This document shows positions 17,719 to 25,107 of a DNA stretch of 64,000 nucleotides, in pieces. The notes beneath the pieces were generated by a model. It searched no databases. It worked only from the letters and a program-made list of their open reading frames with translations, and was not told the DNA's origin. The translations under genes and the position numbers were made by a program. Location: positions 5,084,001 to 5,148,000 of the forward strand of contig NZ_CP040018.1 of NCBI RefSeq assembly GCF_005280255.1, given 5' to 3'. Position 1 is the stretch's first letter. Each line of letters starts with the position of its first letter. This DNA comes from Arthrobacter sp. 24S4-2. GTDB lineage: Bacteria > Actinomycetota > Actinomycetes > Actinomycetales > Micrococcaceae.

Positions 17719-18738
17719 ATGGCACGGACATCTGCACCAAAGGTTCACCTCGGCGACGGCTTGGGCGTCAGCCCGCTCGGCTTCGGCGGCATGGCCCTCA
17801 CGCCGGTCTACGGCGCCGTGGACCAGGGCGAGGCATTGCGCACCCTCCACCACGCGGTGGACGCGGGAGTCACCTTCATCGACACCGCGGATATCTACGG
17901 CGGCGGCAGTAACGAGGAGCTCATCGCCCGGTTGCTCAAGGAACGGCGGGACGAAGTGCAGCTGGCCACCAAGTTTGGCCTGGTCGGCAACCCGGCGAAC
18001 GGCTACACGGACATCCGGGGCGACCGCGCCTACATCCGGCAGGCGGTCGAGGCCAGCCTCAAACGCCTCGGCACGGACACTATCGACCTGTACTACATGC
18101 ACCGCCGTGACCTCCGCGTTCCGATTGTGGAAACCGTGGAGGCCATGGCGGAGCTGGTGCAGCAAGGCAAGGTGCGGCACCTCGGCCTGTCGGAAGTGAC
18201 CGCCGGGGAGCTGCGCGAGGCCAGCAGCGTCCACCCCATTGCCGCCGTCCAGAGTGAGTGGTCCATCTGGAGCCGCGATGTGGAACGCAACGTTGTTCCC
18301 GCGGCGGTGGAGCTTGGAGTGGGTTTCGTACCGTATTCGCCCCTGGGCCGGGGATTCCTCACCGGCACCGTAGATGCGTCGCAGCTGGGGAGCGACGACT
18401 TCCGCCGCCGGATCCCCCGCTTTGCCGACGCTGCCGCGGATGCCAACCAGGAAGTGGTTGCCGCCGTCCAGGCGGTCGCCGCTGAATTGTCCGTTTCCGG
18501 ACATTCCGCAACGCCGGCGCAGGTGGCGCTCGCCTGGCTCCTCGCCCAGGGCGAGAGGCTGGGCTTGCCGGTGGTCCCGATTCCCGGTACCCGCAAAGCG
18601 GCAAGGATCGACGAGAACCTCGGCGCCCTGGCGCTCAGCTTCACCCCGGCGCAACTGGAGAAGCTCGACGCCGCTGCAGACGCCGTCGTCGGCTCCCGGT
18701 CCGCGGACCCCAACTGGGTGTCCGAGGGCCGTGAATAG
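17719..18738 (+). CDS. aldo/keto reductase
   Basis: 339 residues. NAD(P)H-dependent TIM-barrel oxidoreductase. The catalytic tetrad is visible: Asp in FIDTADIYGGGSNEEL with its Tyr, Lys in VQLATKFGLVG, His in IDLYYMHRRDL. The cofactor pocket appears as PIPGTRKAARIDENLGAL. Similar proteins reduce aldehydes and ketoses; the substrate is not predictable. GGAGA precedes the ATG. Downstream is an MBL-fold hydrolase with its own promoter. Confidence 0.9.
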   Translation: MARTSAPKVHLGDGLGVSPLGFGGMALTPVYGAVDQGEALRTLHHAVDAGVTFIDTADIYGGGSNEELIARLLKERRDEVQLATKFGLVGNPANGYTDIRGDRAYIRQAVEASLKRLGTDTIDLYYMHRRDLRVPIVETVEAMAELVQQGKVRHLGLSEVTAGELREASSVHPIAAVQSEWSIWSRDVERNVVPAAVELGVGFVPYSPLGRGFLTGTVDASQLGSDDFRRRIPRFADAAADANQEVVAAVQAVAAELSVSGHSATPAQVALAWLLAQGERLGLPVVPIPGTRKAARIDENLGALALSFTPAQLEKLDAAADAVVGSRSADPNWVSEGRE

Positions 18739-18746
18739 GGCCTCCG

Positions 18747-18752
18747 TAGACT
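18747..18752 (+). promoter_or_regulatory. candidate leaderless promoter -10 box (TAGACT)
   Basis: TAGACT ends 7 bases before the ATG at 18760 and no ribosome-binding site lies between. Confidence 0.5.
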
Positions 18753-18759
18753 GATCCCC

Positions 18760-19410
18760 ATGGATTCCCTCATTCACGACTTGCGTGACATCACCATCCG
18801 CCGGATTTCAGTCAGCGAGATGGACAACAACGTGTACCTGCTCACCGCGAAGGGGTCCGGCGCGCAGCTGCTCATTGATGCGGCCGATGACCTGGCCGCC
18901 ATCCAGGGACTGCTGGCCGACGCCGCAGCGGATACCGCAGCGGAACCTAAACTGGCCCTGATTGCCACGACGCACCAGCACTGGGACCACGTCCGTGCGC
19001 TGCCCGGACTGGTGGAGGCCACCGGAGCCAGGACTGCTGCCGGAACAGAGGATGCTCCGGAGCTGCCCGTGCCGGTGGATGTGCTGCTGGATCACGGGGA
19101 TGTGGGCAACTTCGACGGCTTCGACGTGACGGCCGTCCACCTGCGCGGGCACACCCCGGGGTCCGTCGCGCTGGTGTACCAGGACCCGGAAGGCCCGGCG
19201 CACATTTTCTCCGGAGACTCGCTGTTCCCCGGCGGCGTGGGCAACACGCAGCAGGATCCTGAGCGGTTCAACCAGCTGATCAAGGATGTGAACGAGCGGC
19301 TGTTCGGGGCCTATCCGGACGACACCGTGGTGCATCCGGGCCACGGCAAGCCGACCACCCTTGGCGCGGAACGCCCGCACCTCGCGGAGTGGCGCGCCCG
19401 CGGCTGGTAG
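18760..19410 (+). CDS. MBL-fold metallo-hydrolase (glyoxalase II-like)
   Basis: 216 residues. The metal-binding H-x-H-x-D-H motif is THQHWDH, followed by LRGHTPGSVALVY (third His), FSGDSLFPGGVGNT (bridging Asp) and VVHPGHGKPTTLG (last His). These supply the two-zinc site of the metallo-beta-lactamase fold. Hydroxyacylglutathione-hydrolase-like thioester cleavage is possible but mycothiol or another thiol would be the partner in this lineage. Cytoplasmic. Confidence 0.88.
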   Translation: MDSLIHDLRDITIRRISVSEMDNNVYLLTAKGSGAQLLIDAADDLAAIQGLLADAAADTAAEPKLALIATTHQHWDHVRALPGLVEATGARTAAGTEDAPELPVPVDVLLDHGDVGNFDGFDVTAVHLRGHTPGSVALVYQDPEGPAHIFSGDSLFPGGVGNTQQDPERFNQLIKDVNERLFGAYPDDTVVHPGHGKPTTLGAERPHLAEWRARGW

Positions 19411-19443
19411 TAGGCGCTGCGCTTTGTAATTTGCGCTGCGCGA

Positions 19444-19482
19444 AATGCCGGTCGCTGCGAATTTCCCGTAGCGTCCGGCATT
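19444..19482. terminator. inverted repeat between convergent genes (bidirectional terminator candidate)
   Basis: AATGCCGG (19444-19451) pairs with CCGGCATT (19475-19482); inside, CGCT and AGCG can pair as well. It separates the plus-strand MBL gene from the minus-strand helicase gene. The surrounding 19410-19523 is rich in short GTAGCG/GCTGCG repeats. Confidence 0.5.
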
Positions 19483-19523
19483 CCACGTAGCGCGAGCTAC
19501 TTTATGTAGCGGAAACCCGAACC

Positions 19524-21434
19524 TTAGCGGCTGCGGCGTTCGTTCGACGCCGGAGCTGACGCGCGGCGGGGGCCGCTACGTGCCGGACGGCCTTCGCCGG
19601 AGCGGCCGTTGCCGCCGCCGGAGTATGATCCGCCCGAGGTACCACCGGTGTTGGAGGACCAGACTGCGGCGTTGCCGCCGGCCGAGCCGGACTTGCTGCC
19701 GGCAGCAGCGCGCTGGCCCGTTGCCGGACGTCCGCTGCGCTGGCCGCCTGTTGCCGCGCCGGTGCGGGGAGCACCGCCACGGGCGGACCCGCTACGGGGT
19801 GCACTGGTGCGGGTTGCGCCGCCGCGGGCGTCACCGCGCCCTTCGGTCGCACGGGCGTCGGACCCGCGGCCGGCCGATGCACGGCCACCTGCTGCGGGAA
19901 CGTCGTTGTGGTGCGAGTAAGCGGTGGTGCGGCCACGGCCGCGGGCATTGCGGCGCTCGGCGCGCTCGGCGTCGGCGCGGTCCTGGTTCTTCTCCGCCAC
20001 GCGCTCAGCGGCGTTGCGGGCAGCTGCCTGGCCTTCGTAGGCCACGGCGCGGCGTTCCGAACGCGGAAGATCCGTGCGGGGAGCCTCGGCCGAAACCCGG
20101 CCGCGTCCGCCACGGCCGCCGCGGCCACCCGCGGTGGGTGCAGCCTGGGTGGTGCGGCGGGCGCGCTTGCGCTCTGCATTGGCACCGGTGGAGCTGCCGC
20201 CGCCCTGGTTGGACTTGGCGGCCAGCAGTGCGGCGCGGGTGCGGGGATCGATCTTGTCGGCCATTTCGCCGACCAGTTCTGCAACCAGCGGTGAGTTGGC
20301 GGTGACGCGCTCGAAGTTGACCTCGACGCCGGCAGCCTTCATGAGCTTCTTGACGTCGGACTGCTGCTCCGGCAGGGTTAGCGTGACCACGGTGCCGTCG
20401 GAGCCGGCGCGGGCGGTACGGCCCGAGCGGTGCAGGTATGCCTTGTGCTCTGTGGGCGGATCCACGTGGATGACCAGCTCCACGTCGTCGACGTGGACGC
20501 CGCGGGCCGCGACATCGGTGGCCACCAGGACGCGGACTTCGCCGGAGGAGAACTCGGCCAGGTTCCGGTCGCGGGCGTTCTGCGAGAGGTTGCCGTGCAG
20601 ATCGACGGCGGGGATGCCGGCGTCGGTCAGGGTCTTGGCAAGCTTGCGGGCGTGGTGCTTGGTGCGCATGAAGAGCACGCGGCGGCCGGCGCCGGAGGCG
20701 AGCTCGACGATCAGCTGCTTCTTGACGGTCTGGTCGTTGACGACGAGGACGTGGTGTTCCATCGTGGTCACGGCGGCCTGGGATTCATCCACGGCGTGGG
20801 TCAGCGGGTTGGACAGGTAACGCTGGACGATCTTGTCCACGCCGTTGTCCAGGGTGGCAGAGAACAGCAGGCGCTGGCCCTGGCTGGGGGTCATGTCCAT
20901 GAGCTTCTTGACCACCGGCAGGAAGCCGAGGTCGGCCATGTGGTCGGCCTCGTCCAGCACGGTGATCTCGACACCTTCGAGGGTCAGGATGCGCTGGCGG
21001 ATCAGATCCTCCAGGCGGCCCGGGCAGGCGATGACGATGTCCACGCCGGCACGCAGGGCCTTTTCCTGGCGGGCCTGGGAGATGCCGCCGTAAATCACGG
21101 TGGTGGTCAGGCCCATGGCCTTGGCCATCGGCTCGATGGTGGCGTTGATCTGGGTGGCCAGCTCACGGGTCGGCGCGAGGACCAGGCCCATCGGGCGGCC
21201 GGGCTTGCGGAAGTGCTTGGCTTCCCGCTCGGCGAGTCGTGCCACAAGCGGGATGGCGAAGGCGATGGTCTTGCCGGAGCCGGTGCGGCCGCGGCCCAGG
21301 ACGTCGCGTCCGGCCAGGGTGTCCGGGAGTGTCTTGACCTGGATCGGGAAGGGCTCCACGATCCCCTGGGCGGTCAGGGTGTCGGCAAGTGCTTTGGGCG
21401 TGCCGAGGGCAGCAAAAGTAGTCATGTGTTTCAA
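19524..21434 (-). CDS. DEAD-box RNA helicase with long Gly/Arg-rich tail
   Basis: 636 residues. Motifs: Q-motif near PFPIQVKTLP, Walker A GRGRTGSGKT (about 47-56), APTRELA, DEAD at 161-164, SAT at 193-195, and HRSGRTARAG in the second RecA domain. It would unwind RNA duplexes using ATP, as in cold adaptation or ribosome assembly. From about residue 400 the protein is a low-complexity Ala/Gly/Arg/Thr tail with many R-G-G and G-G-R pieces, suited to nonspecific RNA binding. The leader between its ATG and the gene upstream is about 260 bases, which is long for this window. Confidence 0.92.
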   Translation of the reverse strand: MKHMTTFAALGTPKALADTLTAQGIVEPFPIQVKTLPDTLAGRDVLGRGRTGSGKTIAFAIPLVARLAEREAKHFRKPGRPMGLVLAPTRELATQINATIEPMAKAMGLTTTVIYGGISQARQEKALRAGVDIVIACPGRLEDLIRQRILTLEGVEITVLDEADHMADLGFLPVVKKLMDMTPSQGQRLLFSATLDNGVDKIVQRYLSNPLTHAVDESQAAVTTMEHHVLVVNDQTVKKQLIVELASGAGRRVLFMRTKHHARKLAKTLTDAGIPAVDLHGNLSQNARDRNLAEFSSGEVRVLVATDVAARGVHVDDVELVIHVDPPTEHKAYLHRSGRTARAGSDGTVVTLTLPEQQSDVKKLMKAAGVEVNFERVTANSPLVAELVGEMADKIDPRTRAALLAAKSNQGGGSSTGANAERKRARRTTQAAPTAGGRGGRGGRGRVSAEAPRTDLPRSERRAVAYEGQAAARNAAERVAEKNQDRADAERAERRNARGRGRTTAYSHHNDVPAAGGRASAGRGSDARATEGRGDARGGATRTSAPRSGSARGGAPRTGAATGGQRSGRPATGQRAAAGSKSGSAGGNAAVWSSNTGGTSGGSYSGGGNGRSGEGRPARSGPRRASAPASNERRSR

Positions 21435-21638
21435 AGGTCTTTCAGGCGGTATCCGTTTGGATATCGGCCCCCGGCGCCGGTTGGCCCAGGGGTTCGCCGA
21501 AGAAAAGTCAGGTGATCAACCGGGCTGCTACTAACCTTGCGGCAGCGGCAACCGGGACCAAATAGAACGCGTTCATCGACGCAGGATGTGCCTCTCACAT
21601 GAAAAAAACCCACTCCCTGCCGGTTGGAACCTTAGGGG

Positions 21639-21660
21639 GATCCGGTTGATGAACCGGATC
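21639..21660. terminator. perfect 9-bp hairpin downstream of the ferredoxin gene
   Basis: GATCCGGTT and AACCGGATC pair around GATG. It lies 40 bases after the ferredoxin stop on the minus strand; a run of seven T (minus strand) follows about 33 bases on at 21602-21608. It could end the redox operon or fold in the helicase leader. Confidence 0.45.
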
Positions 21661-21698
21661 AAAGTGGGCATCACTGCACATCAAGTTCCATCAGTCTA

Positions 21699-21944
21699 TC
21701 ATCTGGCGGGCCGCCCACCGGACCCGCCGCTGCCGCCGACCACCCGGAGTGCCAGCCTGGGGCAGAGCTTGACGGCTTCGTCCGCGGCATCCGCGTCGTC
21801 CCGGCCGATCGCAATATCCGTGCGGTCGCCGCGCCGGGCCACCGGATAACCCCAGTCGTCGCGCCCCAGCAGTCCCGGCAGCAGCTCAGTGCACAGGCCG
21901 CGGCCGTCGCACTTGGTCCAGTCGATGTGCAGGGTCCGGCTCAC
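21699..21944 (-). CDS. small 3-cysteine ferredoxin
   Basis: 81 residues. Cys12 and Cys18 (TKCDGRGLC) with Cys61 (KLCPRLAL) give the three-Cys pattern of actinobacterial [3Fe-4S] ferredoxins, with Gly14 in place of the second Cys of a [4Fe-4S] set. DWGYP follows the first half as usual. The C-terminal VGGSGGSGGRPAR tail is flexible. The GTG start overlaps the NuoF-like gene by 4 bases (GTGA), making it the last gene of the redox operon. It would carry electrons between the NuoF-like protein and another partner. Confidence 0.85.
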   Translation of the reverse strand: MSRTLHIDWTKCDGRGLCTELLPGLLGRDDWGYPVARRGDRTDIAIGRDDADAADEAVKLCPRLALRVVGGSGGSGGRPAR

Positions 21945-23194
21945 GCGGCCCTCCCGTTCACGGTTGTGCAGGTGCCGGCCAGGTGCGCCTTGATCTCATC
22001 GGAGAAGACGTCCAGCGCGCTGCTGATCAGTTGGATGGTTCCGTCCGGATGGTGGCAGGCTCCCCGGCCCGCGACGAGCTTGCCCAACCGTTCCAGCTCC
22101 TTGACCAGCCGGGGGTCCCGTTCGCGGTAGGCGATGCGGTTGAGGACCCCGGCCATCGCGGGCAGCCCGAACATGCAGGGACCGCACTGCCTTGCGGACT
22201 CCCCCGCCAGGTAATCGACGATCCGGGCCGTGGTCTCCAGCCCGCAATACCCGGCAGGGAGTACGTGGAACACACCCGCGCCCGGGCGGACCGCATGGCT
22301 GGCCGGCCCGGAAACGGACAGCTTGTAATCATGGGGCTTCACCCAGCGGCCATGGTAGCCGCCGACCAGCACCGCGGCTACGTCGGCCGCGTCGATTTGG
22401 GAGCTGTAGAGAATCTCCCCTAGAGATTCGTTCCCTGCCACCTCCAGAACCTGGTCCGGGCCCGGACCCGACACGGAAATCAGCCGGGTGCCCGGATCGA
22501 CGGCGGACCCCACGCTGCGGAACCACACCGCCCCATAGCGGGCGATCAGGGCGATGTGCGCCAGCGTCTCCACATTCAGCACCAGCGTGGGGCGGTTCTT
22601 CAGGCCGGATTCGCTCAACCGGCGCCGTTTGTCGAACGGCAGCGCAGAGCCCGTTGCGATCGCGTTGACCGCGGCGCTCGCCTCACCCGCAATGAACCGG
22701 TCCGGAGCTTCCACCAACCGGATCCCGCGGGCGGCCGGTCGCTCGGAGATGGCCCGTTCCACGGCAGGGAAACTTGCGGCCCCGGCGTACAGATACAGCT
22801 GCGAGCCGCCGACGGCGCGTGAGGCCGCCAACAGCCCATCGATCACCAGGTGCGGGGCCTCGGCCAGCAGCGTCTTGTCCTTGAAGCTGAGCGGTTCTCC
22901 CTCGGCGCCGTTGCCAATGACAACGGGCCGCGGCGCAAGGATCCCCGCAGACCGGGATTGCGCCGTGGCGGCCAATTTGCGCCACGATGCGAAGGCTGCT
23001 CCGCCGCGCCCGGTCAGGCCCGAGGCTTTCAGCACGCTGATGAGTTCCGGGCCCACGCTGTCCAGGTCCAGCGGACCGAACGTATCCACATGGCGCGCGA
23101 AACCGGCATGAGTACCTGCCGCGAACAGCCGAAACGTGCCGAACGGCGCGCGCCATCCGGTCGACTCAGGAAGGGCGGTCTCCTTGAATGTCAT
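21941..23194 (-). CDS. NuoF-like NADH/FMN iron-sulfur protein
   Basis: 417 residues related to the 51-kDa NADH-binding subunit of complex I: TGRGGAAFASWRKLA corresponds to the glycine-rich NADH loop, VIGNGAEGEPLSFKDKTLL to the FMN/NADH-binding GEP segment, and a C-terminal iron-sulfur region follows. That region reads RQCGPCMFGLPAM, where the third Cys of the usual C-x2-C-x2-C is Gly; one later Cys sits in GRGACHHPDG. No NuoE- or NuoG-like gene is present. ATG 23194 follows GGAGG. Starts and stops overlap by 4 bases on both sides. It likely draws electrons from NAD(P)H for the linked ferredoxin and membrane protein. Confidence 0.85.
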   Translation of the reverse strand: MTFKETALPESTGWRAPFGTFRLFAAGTHAGFARHVDTFGPLDLDSVGPELISVLKASGLTGRGGAAFASWRKLAATAQSRSAGILAPRPVVIGNGAEGEPLSFKDKTLLAEAPHLVIDGLLAASRAVGGSQLYLYAGAASFPAVERAISERPAARGIRLVEAPDRFIAGEASAAVNAIATGSALPFDKRRRLSESGLKNRPTLVLNVETLAHIALIARYGAVWFRSVGSAVDPGTRLISVSGPGPDQVLEVAGNESLGEILYSSQIDAADVAAVLVGGYHGRWVKPHDYKLSVSGPASHAVRPGAGVFHVLPAGYCGLETTARIVDYLAGESARQCGPCMFGLPAMAGVLNRIAYRERDPRLVKELERLGKLVAGRGACHHPDGTIQLISSALDVFSDEIKAHLAGTCTTVNGRAA

Positions 23195-23748
23195 CGCAGG
23201 CCTCCTTCGCGGGCTTTGGCTGTTTCGAGGAAAGTGGAGGAAAGGCGCCAGATGACCGCGCCGCCAACGGCCGCCACGGAAGCGACAGCAAGCACCAGGA
23301 ACCATTTGCCGGTTCCGTCTGTCCCATTGCCGATTGCGTGCGCCAACGCGATGGGCCACATGGCGTACGTGAGCCAGTGGACTGCTTTGAACGTGCGTTG
23401 GCCGAGCCGGTGGCGCAGGAGTCCTGTGACGACGACGGCGGCCACAAGGTCCAGGGCAACGGTCCCCAGCCCCTGCCAAAACGGCCGGTATGCGCCCACG
23501 AAAGGAACCAGGACGTCGATCACGTTGAGCTTGGCGTAGGAATCGAACAGCAGCGAGCCCACATGCAGGCCCAGGAACACGGTGGCGAGTAAGGCGATAT
23601 TACGGTGAAGCAGCGAGATGGAAAACCGGGGAAGCACCAGCAGCGGGCGGCCTGAACGGTTCAGGATGCCCAGCAACACTGAAAAAGTGAACAGGGCCAG
23701 GGAAACGAACCCACTCACGCGGCCAAATGCCCACAGAGCCTCATCCAT
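23191..23748 (-). CDS. ferric-reductase-like haem-binding membrane protein
   Basis: 185 residues, with about five membrane helices. His48/His62 (LLHRNIALLATVFLGLHVG) and His124/His137 (AVHWLTYAMWPIALAHAIG) form two pairs 13-14 residues apart, the ligand spacing expected for b-type haems in ferric reductase/NOX-type proteins. No flavin or NAD domain is attached, so electrons must come from separate proteins, fittingly the NuoF-like protein and ferredoxin encoded next. It overlaps apbE by 8 bases and the NuoF-like gene by 4. Confidence 0.85.
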   Translation of the reverse strand: MDEALWAFGRVSGFVSLALFTFSVLLGILNRSGRPLLVLPRFSISLLHRNIALLATVFLGLHVGSLLFDSYAKLNVIDVLVPFVGAYRPFWQGLGTVALDLVAAVVVTGLLRHRLGQRTFKAVHWLTYAMWPIALAHAIGNGTDGTGKWFLVLAVASVAAVGGAVIWRLSSTFLETAKAREGGLR

Positions 23749-24706
23749 TGACTTCCCCTCCCGCGATGGCATGGTGGTCCGCCGCTTCCGCCGGCCACCC
23801 GCCGGTGTGAACGGTCCGCCCGTTCCCGTCCACGAAACGCGCGGGAATGCCCTCGCGCCGGAACCAGTCCACAGCAGCAAAGCCACGGACCACGCCGGCC
23901 GTGCTGTAGGCGTTGGCTTCCAGGCACGTGGGCGCGGCCACTGTGACCGAACGCCACACCGGCTCCGAGGGCAGGCCGAAGCGGGGATCAAGAATGTGAT
24001 GGACCTGCGCCCCGGCGTGCTGCCAGCGGCGCTTTTGGGTACTGGAGGTCGCCATGGCGAACCCCGATCCCAGCGTGGTCTGCTGCACCGGGTCGTCCTC
24101 AAGGTCCTGGACGGTGACCTGCCAGCCGCCCCGGGGCGCCGGGCCGGCGGTGGCGAGGTCTCCGCCCAAGGCAACCAGGACGCCACATCCCAGAGCAGCG
24201 TGCACCCGGGCGGCGGCACGGTCCGCAGCGACCGCCTTGGCGGTGGCGCCCAGGTCCAGCCGGATGTCGGGAGGCACCGTGATGGTCTGTCCCGTTACGG
24301 TGACACGCCGCCACCCCTCGGGCCTGCGGGCGGGCCCGCGACGAGCAGTGACGGGCCCGGGGGAGGCAGCCGCATCCGGGGACAGGCGGACACTGACGAT
24401 GTCCCGGTCATATCCCAAAGCATCCAGGTCCCGCCCCAAAGTGGGGTCGACGTCGCCCCCGGTCAGGACGGCGGCCTGAAGGGCGCGCTGGACCAGCAGG
24501 GCAAGCAGCGGGCTGGCCTCCGCGCCGCCAGCGAGCTGTGGCTGGAGTCGTAACAGTTCCGAGTCGGTCCTGAAGCGGCTGCAAGCGTCATCCACGTCCG
24601 CCACCACGGCGCGGACCACCCGGACGGCCTCGGCGATCGCACCGGGGCGGGTCACGGTGACGGCCGCCTCAAGGCCCCAGACCGTCCACGAGAAGTGGGC
24701 TTCCAT
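23741..24706 (-). CDS. apbE: FAD:protein FMN transferase
   Basis: 321 residues. ApbE attaches FMN through a phosphoester bond to Thr/Ser of exported redox proteins. Motifs: ACSRFRTDSELLRL near the N-terminus, DPTLGRDLDALGYD, LDLGATAKAVAADRAA and GCGVLVALGGDLATAG, VHHILDPRFGLPS (metal and FAD site). No signal peptide or lipobox is seen, so it acts inside or uses substrates before export. The ATG at 24706 lies immediately after the stop of the small exported protein; 8-base overlap with the downstream haem protein. Confidence 0.88.
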   Translation of the reverse strand: MEAHFSWTVWGLEAAVTVTRPGAIAEAVRVVRAVVADVDDACSRFRTDSELLRLQPQLAGGAEASPLLALLVQRALQAAVLTGGDVDPTLGRDLDALGYDRDIVSVRLSPDAAASPGPVTARRGPARRPEGWRRVTVTGQTITVPPDIRLDLGATAKAVAADRAAARVHAALGCGVLVALGGDLATAGPAPRGGWQVTVQDLEDDPVQQTTLGSGFAMATSSTQKRRWQHAGAQVHHILDPRFGLPSEPVWRSVTVAAPTCLEANAYSTAGVVRGFAAVDWFRREGIPARFVDGNGRTVHTGGWPAEAADHHAIAGGEVNG

Positions 24707-24707
24707 G

Positions 24708-24992
24708 TCAGGATCCCGAGGACTTTCCGTGGACCGCACCCCCGCTGCCGGGCTGGACGGGGCTCACCCTGGAATAACTCTTGCCGGGGCGGGTACCGTT
24801 GTTGCTTGTGGCGCCGCTGCTGGAAGTTCCGCCGCTGCTGGAACCGGTGGAGGTAGTGGTGGCGGTGGATTTGGTGGCGGTCGTATTGGCGTACACGACG
24901 GCGGACGCCACCCCCGCGGTGGCCAGGCTGCCGAGCGTTGCCGCGGTGGTGATACCGATGGCCAGCCGTTTGCCGTTACTTCGAATGTTCAT
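24708..24992 (-). CDS. small exported Ser/Thr/Gly-rich protein, first gene of the redox operon
   Basis: 94 residues of no recognised family. A charged N-terminus and hydrophobic segment (LAIGITTAATLGSLATAGVASAVV is split around residues 10-33) look like a signal peptide or anchor. The remainder is a disordered Ser/Thr/Gly stretch ending in PGSGGAVHGKSSGS. Residues 59-62 are S-G-A-T, which resembles the ApbE target motif (s/t)-g-A-(s/t). apbE starts one base after its stop. ATG 24992 has AGGTGG upstream; a GTG 12 bases earlier is possible. Confidence 0.65.
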   Translation of the reverse strand: MNIRSNGKRLAIGITTAATLGSLATAGVASAVVYANTTATKSTATTTSTGSSSGGTSSSGATSNNGTRPGKSYSRVSPVQPGSGGAVHGKSSGS

Positions 24993-25072
24993 GGCCTGTT
25001 CCACCTGTCCTTGACGTGAATGCCCTTAACTCAATAGTCCTCGCGGATTCTTTGTGATTTCTTAGACGTCCC

Positions 25073-25099
25073 TGTCAGTCTGCTTTGGGTGTCAGTCTG
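25073..25099. repeat. direct repeats upstream of the redox operon (possible response-regulator boxes)
   Basis: TGTCAGTCTG occurs at 25073-25082 and 25090-25099 (17-base period), with a third partial TGTCAGG at 25106. On the minus strand they lie about 80-107 bases before the first gene of the operon, just downstream of the histidine kinase gene. Confidence 0.5.
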
Positions 25100-25107
25100 G
25101 TTTGCTG

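Noticed and set aside
19502..20284. A 260-codon Ala/Pro-rich frame overlapping the helicase tail
   Set aside because: It is the same strand in another frame of the low-complexity Gly/Arg tail and has no independent support.
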